Shown piece after piece: positions 23,251 to 38,300 of a stretch of 64,000 nt of DNA (within the stretch, counting starts at the first letter, position 1; the number at the start of each line of letters is the position of its first letter). Origin of the DNA: Luscinia megarhynchos (taxonomy: Eukaryota > Chordata > Aves > Passeriformes > Turdidae); contig CM067584.1 of the NCBI GenBank assembly GCA_034336665.1, positions 4,196,699-4,260,698 of the forward strand, in the 5' to 3' direction. Position numbers and translations under genes: made by a program. The notes beneath the pieces were generated by a model. The model did no database searches. It saw only the letters and a list, made by a program, of their open reading frames with translations, and was not told where the DNA came from.

Positions 23251-25261
23251 CCGATGGAGCCGTTGATTCCTTTCAGTGCTCACAGCAGTGAGAGAACAAT
23301 GTCCATAATTTATAGCAAGAGCTTTCACCAGGGCTCCTGGGGGACCAGCAGCAGATTCCAATCCCTGAATGGCCCTGCCTGTCCCGTGTCCCTGGGTGGG
23401 ATCATCCCCCACTGCCCTGCTGGACCTGCAGGGGCTGGGAGAGCAAATATCAACCAGCAGAGCCCAAACCATTCCCCTGAGCTGCCACAGAGCACTGTCA
23501 CTCCCAGAGCCCTGCACCAACAAAGGGATTTTTTTTTGGGACCCAGGCTGGCTGTCCCTGGCTGTGCTCTTCACATTTGGATGAGCTGCCCTTTGGTGGC
23601 AAATATTCAAAGCTCCCTCCAAAGCTCAGCACCTCACTCTGGTTTTCACAGGGGCCCCACAAGCCCAAAGTTCTGAAATAAGCAGGGTTCAGAGGTGAAG
23701 CCCAGAGTGACTCTGCAGGGAGCCAGAAATTCAGAATTTACCATTATTTGAGATGGACTGCCTGTGCAATAGATATTTTAGCAATATGTGATAAGAGCTC
23801 CTTGTTCTGGCAAGATTGAAACCTAAAGAAGAACCCAGATGTTAAGGCAGATTCCCATTATATTTATTTAATTGTTATGTTATTATCATTATTTTGTATT
23901 ATTCTCATCCCAGGCTCCAGATGCTTTGCAATAGGAGGAGCTGCACCCTCTTTTTTATACATTTTGTTCTTAATATTTGTAAAACTGAGAAAAATCCATA
24001 GATTTAACTAAGTCACTTCCATCTGTATCTTTGTACAGCTCCTCAAGGATTTGGAATTTAAGTTTTCATCCCTCCCAGGGATGGTGCAATGTTTCTCCCT
24101 TTCTACAAATTATTTGGCAAGTCTGAATGCAAGCAAAAGAGGTGCTTTAATTATCTTCTCTGAGGCATCCTAGAGCTTGTCCTATCCCAGAGAGGTGGAG
24201 GGAGCCCATTTTGAGAACAGTAATAGAACCAATTAATTTGCAGTTTATTCTTGATGATCTTTGGGAACTGCAGTGTCTGGAAAATCCAGTGCCTCATACA
24301 GGAAATTGTCAGGGAGATTTTTTGTGTTATTTGGAACAAATTGTCAAGGGGATGAATACAAAAAAATCCATTAAAGGATTCAAAACTAGTTTATTGTCTC
24401 AGTTTTTTACCTCTGCACTTTGGTGTGAGGCTAAAAAAAATTCTGACATCATTTAAGAGTCGTGGCTTAATTGGAGGAAGACTGAAATTGAAAATGGAAT
24501 TATTTATTTTATATAATAAAATAATAATAAATAATTATTATCTGCAGACTTGAATTGGACAATGTGGAGGAATCCTTTGATTTGCAAAGAGAAAAAAATG
24601 GAAGTAATTCCCTTCCAAAAAAGAGCAAACTTTCGAGGCAGGGAGGGAGGGCAGGCAGTAATCCTTTCCAAGAGTGTTTGAGGAGGGATGTGCTTATGGC
24701 AAAGTAACTTTCAAGCATTGCAATAGATAATTACAAGAGCTAATTTTGTATTTCCAATTTCAAAATCTCCACCACAGCACAACCCATCGATGAGTCTGGG
24801 TGTGAAGTGCTCTCAGAGTCCCTCTCTGTGTTTTCCCGAGTGCCTGAGGAGAGGAGCTGTGGATGAAGTGGGTCAAGGCTCTGCTCTGGGGGCTGGGGGA
24901 CACCAGAGGATGGGCTGGACCCCACCTGAGAGAGCAGAGGAAGAGCTCCTCAGCAGGTGTTTGTGGCACATGTGTCTTTTGAGTGGGAAGAGGTTTAAGT
25001 GAACACAAATGCACTTTGTGGTTCTTTAGTGCTGCCAGTGTAAGAACCAATCCCTCTTTGCTGCACCGGGGTCTCAAAGATTTTAATGTAAAACGTGAAA
25101 GAGCTGCAGGAAAGGACTGAATGTTAATATTCAATTGAATATGCTCAAACAGGGAGAAAAATGAGACAATTTTTTTTCTTCCTACTCCACCAGACAAAGG
25201 TCACTCACCCACTCTGATCCAGTTTCCCATTTTGCTCCTCTGGCCTCCAACCCACCCCCAA

Positions 25262-25455
25262 CCCCTTCTAGGGAGGATTAATTTGGGTTTTTGAGTCTGA
25301 TCTGAGACAAACTCAAGTTAAAATGTTCTCTCTTTGACTTGAGTTCTTTCCCTGGCCACATCCAGCCCCTTCTAGGGAGGCCTAATTTGATTTTTTGCAC
25401 TCTGACCCGAAACAAGCCCGAGTTCAAATCTTTTCCCTTTGACTCCAGTATCTGC
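25262..25455. repeat. Diverged tandem duplication, period 104 bp
   Basis: Two units both starting CCCCTTCTAGGGAGG (25262 and 25366) and both ending near CTTTGACT. Enough differences to be old. Confidence 0.75.
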
Positions 25456-28400
25456 TCCATGAGACCCTCCAGACCCAGCCCTGCTCCCAGTTCTGCACTG
25501 ATGGAAATTCATTGACTGCAGTGGAGTTAGGATAATGATGCTGCTGTAGAATAAGAACTAAATCAAGGCATCAGCGACGAACCTGAAAAAAATAAACTTT
25601 GTCCCCTTCAGCCAGGGGTTGTGCAAACATTCTCATGAAAAGCAAAGCATGAAGGGAACAAGGAAAATAAACTCTAGCAGTTGTCCCAGCATTTTCAGGC
25701 ACTGGGCTCTGTGATTCCCTGAAGGACAGAGCTGAAAAGATTTGCTAATCTCGTTTTGAAGTATTTAGCGATGCTCAGCTGTGATTTAAAGAGAACACGC
25801 TGGCATGTAATTTCTCATGGAGAGAAAAATCCACTCTCTATGTCAGCAGCAGGTATTTTATTTTACTTCCATGAACCCCCTGTCAGCAGCAGGAAGGCAT
25901 TTGTGGTGCAGAGAAACTCCCAGGAGGAGTTGGTGACACAACCAGCGGGAGCTGGGCAGCAGCAGGAGCAGGGGGGCAGCGTGCTCTTCCCACGTTCCAC
26001 TGGTGACTCTGATGACAAGTCCTTGGCATCCTGGGACACTCTCTGGAGCCAAGAGACCATGGGCAAGCCTCACAGTTTCTATTTCTGTGATCTGCAGCTT
26101 TTGGGGGCTTTTTGAAAAATAATTTCATGCTCTTTTTTTTTTTTTTTTTTTTTTTTTAATGGAGTAAAGCTTTGGTTTTTTGATTTTCCTTGTCAGTTTT
26201 CTGGAGCCTGACATGGCTCAGGCAGATCCAAGTGCTTACAGTGTGAGCTCCACTATTTGCCATAAAACAAGAGGGAAAGCACATGTGACACCCCCAGTCC
26301 CATGGCTGTCCTGGCATCGATGGAACCACAGATTAATTATCAGCCCTCCTGACAGTAAAGTCCTCAAGAATTACCTCCTTCAATAATTTATTGAAACGTG
26401 AAATTTATTTGCTATAATCTCAGAATGCCTTGGCACTGCAGTATAAAATTTAATAGTAATTCCTTGCACTTTCTGTTCTATGGATGAGAGATGCTTTGTA
26501 AATACAAGAGGACATTTATTTCCAAAGATCCCCATGTGATGAGTGCAAGGCACCTCTCAGGCTGGAGGGCCCTAGCTGCACATTTCTCTTCCTTCTGTGG
26601 CAAATGTATTTTCAGATTCCCCTGTGTCTTTGTTTGAAAGTTTAGTTTTAGTGATTTTAATGATTTTTTTCCCTCTGTGTGCTCCCACCTGTCTCATATC
26701 GTGGTTGTGTGATGCTTTTAAAAGTTTTGTAGTGTGTGCCCCATGAGTGTTGAAGAAAATGAATCCATTAATATAAATCCATTACAAAAAAATGACAGAG
26801 CCAATGTGCTGGACAGCACTGGGAGCAGCTTTGATTTGCTCTCCAAACATCTTTGCACAAAAGTGTTTTTGCCAAGGAAGACAGCAAAAAGGAAGACAAG
26901 AGAGTGTTAATATAGAAAGTATTTCTGCATTGTGCTGATATCCTTGAGGACGTGGGTCATCCAGGCAGCAGGGAAGAGCCCAGGCAGATCTCAGAGCTGA
27001 AATGTGGGACAGGAATAGCAGATCTTTAAAGGAAGGGCTCAGCAAACAGGTTGTGAACAGCTGATGGCCACGCATGACTTACTCAAGGATGGGCTCTGAA
27101 TGTGGAAATTCAAAGTAGGTGCATTCCTAGAAATCCAAGCCCATGCTGAATAATTTAAGAAGAGCTGGGGGAGCTGCACAGACCCACGAGGAGCTCGCCC
27201 TGTGCTCCAGGAGTGCAGCCATTCCCACATCATGCAGCTGGGCAAAGGAAGAAGATGAAGATTGAAGGATTTCTCCGTGTTTTGTCAGCAGAGGACTGAG
27301 AGAAACACACCAAGAACAAGTTAAATCAGCATGTCCCTCTCCCTAGGCAGAATTTTTTTCCCTGTGATTAATTTCCCTGTTTATTTCCAGGTAACTTGAG
27401 CAAAATCTTGAATCCCTTGGGAATTGTGAATACAAGGAACCTGACAACTAATTCATTTACTTACAATGGAAGAGTTCTGCTATTCCTTTAACAGGTGTGC
27501 AAATTTCCTTGTCTCTGTGCAGCAGATTTTTTGTAGCAGGGATTTAATGTTGGACCTCTTAATATGAAGAACAAGGTTTTATGTCTGCAATAAAGACATT
27601 TTACAGCATCTCAAGGATTTCAGTCACTAGAGGGTAACAGAATCATGTAAGGGAGCACAGAGTACCTGACCTGCTCCTGCTCCTAACCTGACTTAGCATT
27701 AGTGGGAAATGTTCACACCTTTATATCAACTGAGCAATTCCAGTGATGGGGATTGAGCCAATCTGGTTGTGAGAAATCTCTCCTCTGCCTCCAAGGGCAA
27801 TTAGGGTAATTATGCACAAGTCAATTAAATGGGAGAAAGGATAAATCAGTGCCACTACCCAGCCCCTTTCTTCCATCATCATGAATTAACTTTTTCTATC
27901 AACATCCTTTGCATTTATTGATATATTTTAGTCCTCAGATCTCCTGCTTTGACCAGAGAGGGTTCAAATTCTTGGTTTTGAAAGAAAACACCCTGATTTT
28001 CCATCAAGAGCTGTGAGAGATTGCTCATTGCCTGCCCAGTTGCCACTTCATGCCGGAGAATATATTTTCTAGGATCCTCTTAAAAACTGTGTCCTAAATT
28101 GGGGGTTAGGATAAATAAATCCTCAATTTTCTCTTTCTGTTTGTGCTGTTCCAGTAGGTGTGAGGGAGTGCTGGCAGAGTTTGGAGGCTGCAAAGGCTCT
28201 GAGTGCCTGAAAACGAGGCAGAGTGTGGAATTCACAGGTCTTAAATAAAACCCTGAGATGGTGACACTGAGAGCATTTCACTAAACGGGTCAGTCACAGC
28301 TCAGACACCTCCAAGGAGACAAACATTAGTATTGACACCTCCAAATCTATTCAAATCAGGGAAGGATTCTTTTTTCTTTATTTTTAATTCTTTTACTGAG

Positions 28401-31400
28401 TGTCTGAGTGTGTGACATATCCCACTATTTAATGTCTCAAGTACAACATGAGTGAAAAAACCTCTTTTCTGGCTGGTGCATTGTGGAAACCCCTTGGGCA
28501 CACAAACCTGGTTCCTACTGGGCTGAGCCCCAGACTGAGGAGATCTCATGAAATTTGCTAAAATAAATCAGGGATTGTCAGAATTGCTGGAAAAGCAACA
28601 TTGCTTAAGAAAACAAAAGAAACACAAGGTTTAGCAGGAAATAAATGGGCCAAATTCTAACGAACCTGGATTGATTGAAATGTGTGGAACTGATTTCAGT
28701 GGGAGCAGGAGTTGGCTTGGAATAGACCTGATTCATTAACAATAATGATGTTTTGGCAGACTCCTCCAGGGTCCCAGAGGAGCAGTCCATGCAATTACCA
28801 CTGCAAAATCCTCATAAAGATGTGGCTGCATTTGCTCTATTAAATAAAAAGGCTGTAGAGAGCTAATGGATTGGGGGAGCCCTTTATGCAGAAGAGGGCT
28901 CGTGATTAAGCACCAGAGTGCTGTGGACAAAGAATGTGACTTCACAGAAATCCATGGCAAAATTCCATCCATTTCTGTAGGACAAAATTCTGTCTTTTTT
29001 TGGCGTGTTTTTTTGTGCCAGCAGCTGATCAGGAAACACATCTGTTCCAGCTTGTGCAGACCTTTAGCTGGAAGCACCTGCTGCCTTGTGAACTGAATTC
29101 ACAAATCCCTCCTGCCTTGGATTCTGATTGAAATTCTGTGGGGGCTTCAACTTGCAGCCTGGAGAAACAACAAAACAAAAAGGGAAAACAAACCTGAGTA
29201 ATGGAATTGAAGTGATGGAAGAGGGGAAAACTTCTGGCTATTTTAAGAAAGTTTTTGGTTTCTTTTTTTATCAACAGGCTAAGAGTTAGTCACTGGCACT
29301 ACTAACTACAGGTGGAAAACATGAATTATTACCTTTATTGCATTAATTATTAGCTATTAGATTTTTAATAGTATGAACCATTTCTAGGCTTGGAAGTCTA
29401 TTTAGGAGTAGGTGATTGAGTGTGTATTTTGTGATCTGTGCTCCCTAAAATGTTGTTATTTCATTGACTCTTTTATCCTGGGTAAATCAGAGCATCTCTG
29501 TGCCTTATCTCAACCCAGCTCCTCCTGAGAGAATGAGATCTAAATCATCCTGGACCTAGTAGTGGCAGAGGAATGGTCAGGAATTCCACTTTCCCCAGAA
29601 CCAGGTTTCCTTCCCTGCCAGCTCCTGTTCAGGCTGTGACCATCCAGTGTCTGGTCTGTTTTTGCAGCAGTAATTTGGGATGATAATGCTGTTGTTCTGC
29701 ATTGCTCAGATAAAACCCCATTTATTTCCCATCTCATTGGCTCTGAGGCACAATTGGAACACAGTCCTGGAGTTTGGCTCTTTATGAACACCAGCCAGAG
29801 TGGAGAATTTTGCCTTTTGAATTGTATTTAAGCTCGTGTCTGAATTATATGTTATTGAACATGATTTGATGCCCTCCCAGTGTGTTGTAACTGCACCAGC
29901 AGGGAGCTGCCAACTCTGATGATGGACATCTGATTTTCTTCTGTGGGATTAGATCAGGGAAAAACCAGAGAGCCCAAAATATCCAAAATTAACACCTTCA
30001 AAATGCTCCTGGAATTCCTTTAAGGTAACCACAAATATCCTTACTGGCATTTTAACTGACTTTCAGGAACAATGCAATATCAATTAACATTTTGCCTAAA
30101 GAGTTTGGAACATTTGAGGCCATGAGTTGTTCACCTCTGGATCATGACAAAGTAAGGAAGAGGATCCTGTGACAGGAGAAAATTTCTCATCCCCTCAGGG
30201 GGGAAAACAAAAAAGAAGAGGGTAAGAAATCAAAGAAATTTAGAGGCTGCTAATGAAGAAAGTCCTGGAGCCTCTTTGGAGGCAGTAAAGAGCTCTAAAC
30301 CAAGGCAGGATATTGGTGAGATTATTGAAATCATGTTCTGTCTGCATTTTGAGACAGTGATACCTTGCTTGTGGTCTTGTTGCTGTGCCATGTCATAAAA
30401 ACCCCATCTCATGCTTCAGCACAGTTCCCTGTCCAGCACAAACTCTACCCAAACACGCTGAGACAGGCAGCAGAGGAGAACAGAAAGGGAAGCTGAGTGA
30501 TGCTATAAAAAAAGCTATTTGTTCAAAGTGGTATTGATCCTCTCCCTCTGAGTTCCTGCACATTTCTTGCTCAGGCTCCCTCTGCAGATGTTTATCCCAT
30601 TGTTGCATCTGCCTGGAAGGTTTGCTGCCAGCCTGGGACAGTCCAAGGCAGTGAGAGCCATGAGCAGTGTGGTGTGGCCCCAGACTTTAGGACAAACCGG
30701 CCACTTGTGACTGCAAGGCAAGCCAGGGTGTTAATTACCCCCAGGATTAATTTTTGGCCTCTGTTATGGGGAAGATTGCAATAAACCCTGCTCTGACCTT
30801 GCTGTCTTTGAAGAGGAAAGGCTTTTAGGGGCAGAACTTTCTGAGTTCCTCATGCATCAGCATATCTTCACTGGGAGTGAGTACCCAGTACCCACTGGGA
30901 TAAAGGATGTTGATTAATTGATTAAATCTTGCTAGTGGTGCTCTGAGACGTCACAAAAATGCATATTGAAGAGGAGAACTTCATCAAGATAATCTTGGAT
31001 ACCTCCTTTACTCTGTTCTCTCTGCCCAGGATAATGCAGACCTCCCAGCAAATCCTGCTGGGATGGTGGGGGGTGTGCTATTTGTCATTTCTGCAGCTCA
31101 GCCTCTCTCAGTATTTACCTTGGTGTGTATGTGCTCGTCATGGTGACACGTCCATGGAGTCTAAAACGAGCAAGATCCCATTAGCAGGGAACTGAGCATG
31201 GCTGGGAGAGAACTGGAGGTGTTCCAGTCACACTAATACTTTTTGCTTGGAGATAATAACAGCCCAGCTATGTTAATTTTTTTTTTTGCTAGGCACATCC
31301 AGTGTGCCACTGACAGCCATGGCCCCTAAGTGTTTTTATGAGGGCTTAATGCACCCTCTGGGGCTCTGCAGAGCAACTGGCAGAGTTAAATGCAGGACAA

Positions 31401-31548
31401 ATCAGGTGGTTAATCAGCATGTGAATGCATGAGGAGCCATGTCTGCACACCAGCAACTGCTATTTTTAAAGCCCTGGGGAGCTTTGACACCAGATGGGTT
31501 TTTTTTTTGAGCTATGAGTATTCCTCATGAGAGGAATGTTGGATTTGT

Positions 31549-31725
31549 CTTTACAAATAAGCTGCAGGTCTGCTGGTAGATAAAACCAGCACTGAGAGAT
31601 AAAAGAAACAATGGGATGGATTTCACTGATGGATGAATGGAAAAAGATATCTGCCTTTACAAACAAACTGTAGGTTTGCTGAGAAATGAAATTGGGTATT
31701 GGAAGATGAAAGAAGCAGTGGGGAA
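31549..31725. repeat. Diverged tandem duplication, period about 107 bp
   Basis: Units beginning TTTACAAATAAGCTGCAGG (31549) and TTTACAAACAAACTGTAGG (about 31656), both continuing to an AAAGAA.CA.TGGG phrase. Confidence 0.65.
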
Positions 31726-32169
31726 AAACCATGAATTCTGTAAAAACTAAAAATTAAAAGGGAGGGTTGTACATTAGAGGGAAATCTCAGGTATCAGGTG
31801 TTCTGGGAAGTCTGTGCCTCTCAAGTACCTCTGCCCATGAGGAAAGAGAGAAGGAAAAACATGGCTGGAAATTAGGATAAAAGGAAGCTCCATCTTCTAA
31901 AAATTTGAACGATCCCAGCAGAATACTTCATGGCTTCTCCCTTTATTTGAATAAAGCAAAGAAGACTCTTTTGTTTCCTTTTTAGAAATAAACCTCTAGT
32001 ATTTGTTAAATTAATTTTCCTGATCCCTCAGAACAGTCTGGTTTGGGTCTTACACAACCTCCAGTCATTTTGTGAGTATCCTTCTACAAGTGCTCATTTT
32101 CTAGGTGGGGATCAGTCCATAGTGACAAAGTTAAGGCAAATCCTGTAAGTTTGCCAGGTCGGATATCTG

Positions 32170-32350
32170 GATTTGTTGTACCTGTCCTGACCCTCGGGAT
32201 ACATTAGGAATAACTCAGAATGAGATGTCCCAGCCCTGGAAGTGTCCAAGGGGGCTTGGAGCAAACCTGGGACAGTGGAAGGTGCCCCTGCCATTCCCCA
32301 TGGAATGAGATGATCCTCCAGCTCCCTCCTAACCCAAACCACTCCCTGAT
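32170..32350 (+). mobile_element. CR1 LINE 3' fragment, sense orientation
   Basis: Sense CR1 phrases: ATGTCCCAGCCCTGGAAGTG, then GGGACAGTGGAAGGTGCCCC and AACCCAAACCACTCCCTGAT at the 3' end. Confidence 0.85.
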
Positions 32351-35264
32351 TCCGAGATTTAAAGGCACAAACTCACTGATCTGGGGAGTTAAACACCTGG
32401 ATATGAATGCAGCTTCTACATCCCTTGGTGAGCCTGGATTTTTAACCTCCAGTTAATTCTGGAAGTAAGGAAACCTCACAGAGAAGTATAGAAACTTCAC
32501 AGCTTGAGGTTATTTGAAAACTGTTAAGCAGGGGTTTTGTCATATTTAGTTTAAACTTGGCCAAAACACATACAGACTCAAAAGGTGGGATGTTAGGAGG
32601 AAGTTGAAGGTGAAAATATCTGTTATTCACTAATTTTTCTTCCTGTGTATCTAAATTGTTAATTTTTCTCCCTGCTCCTTAATGAATAGGGGAGGCAATT
32701 TCCATTGAAAATGGATGGTTTTCTACTCTGAAATTTGAATTCTTTAGTCTTCAAAATCACTGCCCAAGTGCTCAATTGTCTCATGTTCCACCTCCATGAC
32801 AGCATTATCTGCTAAAACATCTGCAATGACTTTATTATTAATAGGCAATGTCATGATTTCCTCTAGCAAACTCCCCCAGGGCTACACCTCTACTCTGAGC
32901 AAGACAATTATATTTACTCACACTAAAAAAATACCTTGTCAAGAATTTTGATGTTTCTTCTGACCATTAATTAAGCTTGAAAAGCACTTGCCAGCGTTAA
33001 TTACCTCTTCATGCCTGGCTAAACCTATGGAGAAAAAAGCAAAGAGAGCAATTTGATATCTTGTGAAATAAATGTGCAGTGAGGAGGAGATGATACAGAA
33101 ACATAAATCCAACCAACAGAAAACTTATTGTTCTACTTTGATCAAGAACTAGAGGCTTCTGGGAAATGCTCAGAATATATCTTGCTATCTACTGTATACA
33201 ATTATTTTATATACTCAAAATGCACCACAGTTATTCCTTTTTCCATTGAAATAATTTCCAGAGCAGGACTTCAGCATCTCACATAAATATCATTAACACT
33301 CATTCTTTTTTTTGGGACACTGAGAGATTTCTCTCCCTCCTCTTTTCTTTGTTTTGTCTGTTTCCCCTTTCTCCCAGGAAAACCATTTCTCTTTGATGTG
33401 CTGTGTTTGTTCCCACAAAGAGTTTGGGTTCTGGGAATCTGACATTTTCCAACAGAAACCCATTCCATGAGAAAATCTCCAACCTAACTACAACCAGTTT
33501 GCCTCCCATGGGCCCAGATCCAGCAGCAATCACACAAATATCAACAAAACTCCACGAGCTCCTCCAGCCCAGCCCACTCCTGTAGCCATGGTTTATATAA
33601 AATTTAATATAAAGAGACATTTGTACCTTTTTCTGGAGTGTTACAGTGCTGTCCCTCTGTGGTCACCAATGGCTGCCTGATCGATTTAAATCTAAAATTT
33701 GATGTAAAATTAAATTTCAAATGAAACCTAAAATTTAATTTCAAGTCAAATTTCAAATTCAATCTAAAAATACATCTATTATAAAGCCCTCTTCCAATGG
33801 ATGCAGGTATAAAGAAACCTCTCTGCAAACTCAATGTGGAAAAGGTTTTTTTTGCTGACAGTTCCTGAAAACTTTCTCCCCCTGGTCCCAGGTTTAAGCT
33901 CATTTGAGGACTTTGAGAAAAGACAAGGATTTGAGGACTGTAGGTGTCATTTGGCTCATTTTCCAAATGACAAAAAGGACAGAAGGAAGAGAATGCTTGG
34001 CAGTAAAAACTCTTTATGAAGGAAATATTTAAAATAAGTGGGATCAATTTCAAATGGTTCTTATGGCAAAACTACTGACTTTATTGGAAGCAGTTTGTTT
34101 TATAGCTTACATTGATTCTGGAGTGTCCTGAAACATTCTTTGTTTTCTCAGTGTCAGTGTGCACTTAACAAAACCACTCTGCAGTTTGCTCTTCCCCAGC
34201 AGACATCCCCATTGCAGGGAGAAAATGGGAAAAAAACCAGAAATTCCATCAGTCCTGAGCAAATGCCTTCCTCTGTATTTGCAACACAAAAGCATTGTCT
34301 GTAAAAATTCAGCACGAGGTTCTGAGAATGAAAAATGATGTATTATGCATACAAAAGTCTGCCAAAATGACAGCAGCTCTTGTTAAATTTCTTTTGTCAG
34401 GGAGAAAAACTTGTCTAAATTGCCTTGCTATTTTATTAGGAAATGAAAAACAAATATCACAGTGGTATTTCTTTTAGAGTTGTATTGTAAATGGAGTTAA
34501 ATACATTGAAAAGGTAAACATGGTTTGATTGATGTGTATTATATCTCCCTATTTCTCTGTATTTCCCTATTCACATCACATTTTGTTCTGATTTAGACCT
34601 GAGTTCTTTTCTTAATGCTCAATATTTTTTGTTGGGAAAAGACTTCCTCCATGCCAAGGTGTCACCAGGAAATCCAAAGGAGAGCTGTCTCCTTCTGATG
34701 GTCACTGCAGTCCTCTCCATCTGGTATTCAGGTGTGAAGTAGACTCGAATAATTTGAAATTCTCAGACAAAAAGAGGCACAAGGACTTTGCCAGACAAAG
34801 CCAGCTTAGGTACAGGCAGAATTTTAGCAAAGACTGGGGAGACTACACACTCCTGTGCTAAAACCAGAAATCCCTTCTTCAAACCTTTATTTAGTGTTCC
34901 TGGTGCAGAAGTGGAGCAGGGCAGGAGCTGTGTTATCAACCAGCCCTGGGGCTCCCACCCTGCTGGAACAGGACATGTTGTGCACTATATATTTATATTT
35001 ACCCATTTCCAAAAGCTGTAGATTCATTTATTTTTCCCCCTGACATGAGAAATGTTGGTGGAAGCACTGAAGGTTGTGATTTGCCTGCTAAAGTAAACAT
35101 GAGCCAGTGCTGTCACCAGATCACATTCCTGTGGTGGGGTGAAGAGATTTTAATTCTCAGCCACACTGAGAAGAAGCAGAAAGTGCACAGGGAAATAGGC
35201 TGAGCTTTCTTTAGTGTGGGAATGAAAACATGGGACTAAAATGGGGATATTTGGCCTCGTTTTA
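32351..35264. other. Gene-free stretch
   Basis: No supported gene. A short cryptic repeat of AAATTT/AAATTTAA words lies at about 33680-33775. Confidence 0.5.
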
Positions 35265-35395
35265 CCTGCCTTGGTCCTTGGGATGCATCAAGGACAGTTC
35301 AGGATGAGATGCCCCATCCCTGGAGGTGCTCAGGTTGGATGGGGCAGGGGTGGGGCTGGATGGGCTCCAACCATCCTGGGATTATAGGGATTCTG
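35265..35395 (+). mobile_element. CR1 LINE 3' fragment, sense orientation
   Basis: ATGCCCCATCCCTGGAGGTG and GGGGCTGGATGGGCTCCAAC are sense CR1 3' wording, ending near GGATTATAGGGATTCTG. Confidence 0.8.
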
Positions 35396-38300
35396 CAGAC
35401 AAGAAATGAAATTGATTTCTCCATTTTAGAGAGAGCAGCACCCAAGAATCTCTGCCCTGTGTGTGGTGGCACCTCCAGGCAGTGAGCAAGAACATGGCAA
35501 AAAACCCTCCCACTCCAAAAAATCTTCACCAGGGTGAGTTCAGGGAGGGAGGAGAAGAGCCCTGTGCTGGCTGGAGTGGGAGCAGCAGAGATGTCACAGA
35601 TCTGGGCTGAGCTCACCCAGGCACGTCCCTGGAGCCCAACCACTCCTACAAGTCATGGCAGGGCAAATTACAACCAGGCCCTTCTCCTCCTTTCCCTTTC
35701 CTTCCTTTGAGGACATTTCTGTGCATCCACCACAGAGGATTTCTCTGTAAATGGCAGAAAAGTTTGATAAGCAGGAGAAATAAAAGCTGAAAATCACATA
35801 CTCTGTCTAAAGACAGGCACGACCCCAAATAAATGGGTTAAAAATATTTTTTAAGATCACACAGATAGAAGATGAAGTTTTCTTATTTTTAAGACTCCAA
35901 ACACTAAGCAATATACTTCAAAATTAATTCATTGTTTTGCCATGTTATTGTGAAGAAAGTACCTGGTGCAATGGAAGATGCTCCTCCAAGTAATTGTTGG
36001 ACATCATTCTGTTTTCACAATGAATAATTCTGCATACATTGGGTGGGAGCTGGATGAGTCACCCAATATTTGCTGTGATTTTAATGCCATGTTATTTAGT
36101 GTCTGAGGGAAAGCACAAATCAGAAGTTTTCAAAGCACAGGCACTTTTTAATGTTGCAAACCCACGTAGGTGAACAAGCTGGGAGTTCTTTTCTTTGAGT
36201 GCCTGATCATTGCTCTGGATCCAAGGAAAGGAAGAAGGAATAAAATTAATATAGCCCATAGGAATCCCTGGATTTTTTGATGTGAATTTATCTCTTAATG
36301 TATTACAGTGACTTTTCAAGGAAAATTTCTGCTTTCCAACTAAACATGTTTTGATATAAATAATAACAATGGTAATAAAATCAAGCAGTTTGCATTGAGC
36401 TCTTATTTTCCCACAAGGATTTTTGAGAAGCTGAACAGGGAAAGTTCTCCAGAAGAAAAACAACTTCTGCCCAGCCAAGCAGATCTGTCCTGCTGCAAAA
36501 AGATGCAATTCCAGCAACTTCAGCACAGCTCTGTGACCTACAGAAATGGCCAGAATCGATGCAAGAGGGAAAAATGTTGCTCTGGCTCACATAAAGAAAC
36601 AGCACATTCTGTCCCAGACTGGTTATGTGGCCCCTGCTGAGCTGAATTTCCCCTGGATAATTTCTTTATGTCTTGGAATTCAACCTCCAGCCCGACCAAG
36701 GCTTTATGTGCTGCTTAAATTCAATGGAAAAATCATTTTGGGAGTCGTGGTGATGTCCTGTGCTCTGTGCAGCAAACTCACTGTGCAAGCTCCTGCTCTG
36801 ATGTTATTTCTGAAAATTCTTGGGGACTGACTCGACTCCTTGAGTCTGGGGTCAAGCTGGAGAGACTGAAGTGGGGACAGAGATGTTTTCTGATTTATTT
36901 TAGCATCCTGTGCATGATGCAGCCCTGGGCTGTGTTCACCTCTTCCCATCTCCCTTCTCACCAGTTTACTCTGGCCAAAATATGGGAATTTATATTTTCT
37001 CCCCCTATTTTTATTTCCCATGTAGAGAAGACATTTTTATTCCATATTTTGGACTATTTTTGTCATTACTTTTTTTTTTTGTTTGTTTTTTGCTACTAAC
37101 AATTTCTTGGACATATTTGGCTCAGGTTTGCCACTTGTATTTTGCTCTGATACAACTTTATTTCAGGTGTAAGGGAGTTCTTGATTTTTAAGACATATCA
37201 CATCTCATGGTCTTCTGTTAGAGAAAGTTTGTTCCACTGAGTTAGCTCAATAATTCAACTCTTGACATCTGATAATTTACATTTTTGCTGAAGAAACTGA
37301 AATTTCTATAGCAGTTGGAAGTAAAATCAGATTGTCTGAGATCTGGGACAACACAGGGCAAAACTGAGATTTCTGGATGAATCAAAGTTCAGGCTTGACC
37401 ACGAGTCCTTGGCTTGAATGTGCCAATGGGTGGGAGGGTTTGTGAGCAAATAATTAGGGAAAATCGGTTTGGATTTAAACTATATTTAATGCAGGGATAT
37501 TCCCTGTTTATTTTACAGTGGATAAATCCATCCCAAATCCCTGCTCTCATGGAAGGAGATTCCCTGGGCTCCTTTCATGACTTCCCAGGGGTGGAATCAG
37601 CCATTGCATTCTGATCTCCCTGTGCATAAAGGCTTCCTCTGAAAGAATAATGTGATTTAATTGGCTTTAAATTAACAGAAGAAAAGCTCAGTTATTGCAG
37701 TCACATCAGATGAAGAGTTACAAGAAATGAACTATGTAACTGGGGCAGAAAACAAATGAAAACTAATCTTATTTCTGTGAAATTCGTCAGGCCCTGCTGA
37801 GTTGCTTTAAAAAAACATGACTTGTATAAAAATCTGTGGATTTTTGCCAGTGAGATATTGCAGGTAGGGTTTGAGAGTCTGTGAGCTGGGCTGGTTCTGA
37901 TTTTGTGTTCATGGATCTGTGCAGCTGAGGATGGGAAACCTTTCCTGTCTGCCCAGCTCAGCTTGGGTTTCTCCTCAGACTCTGCTGATCCAAATTTCCT
38001 CTCTCCAATCCAGCTCACAAGATGGTTTCTAGACAGATCTAACATTTAAAGATTCTCGGGTTGAAAACCCAATTTCTCCTGCTCAAGCTGCAGAGATGCC
38101 CACTATGAAATATTAGGGGAGAAGAAATCTGCTCAGTCCTCATTCCAGGACTTTCTGTTCCTGCTCTGGATAAACTCTGGTTGTTACAAGTCTGAAGTAA
38201 TGCTGAGGAGCTTCTCATCTGATTTGACTTGCAAATGCCATTAATTATTCTGAAAGCACCACCAATTACTCTCCTGAGAGCTGGATGGGGACAAATCAAA

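Larger units (their letters stand above)
23251..32169. other. Long gene-free stretch with simple repeats
   Basis: About 9 kb with no supported coding exon. Small features: an AT-rich run near 24503-24545, a diverged 104-bp tandem duplication at 25262-25455, a poly-T run at 26131-26158, and a diverged tandem duplication of about 107 bp at 31549-31725. Otherwise unique-looking. Confidence 0.5.
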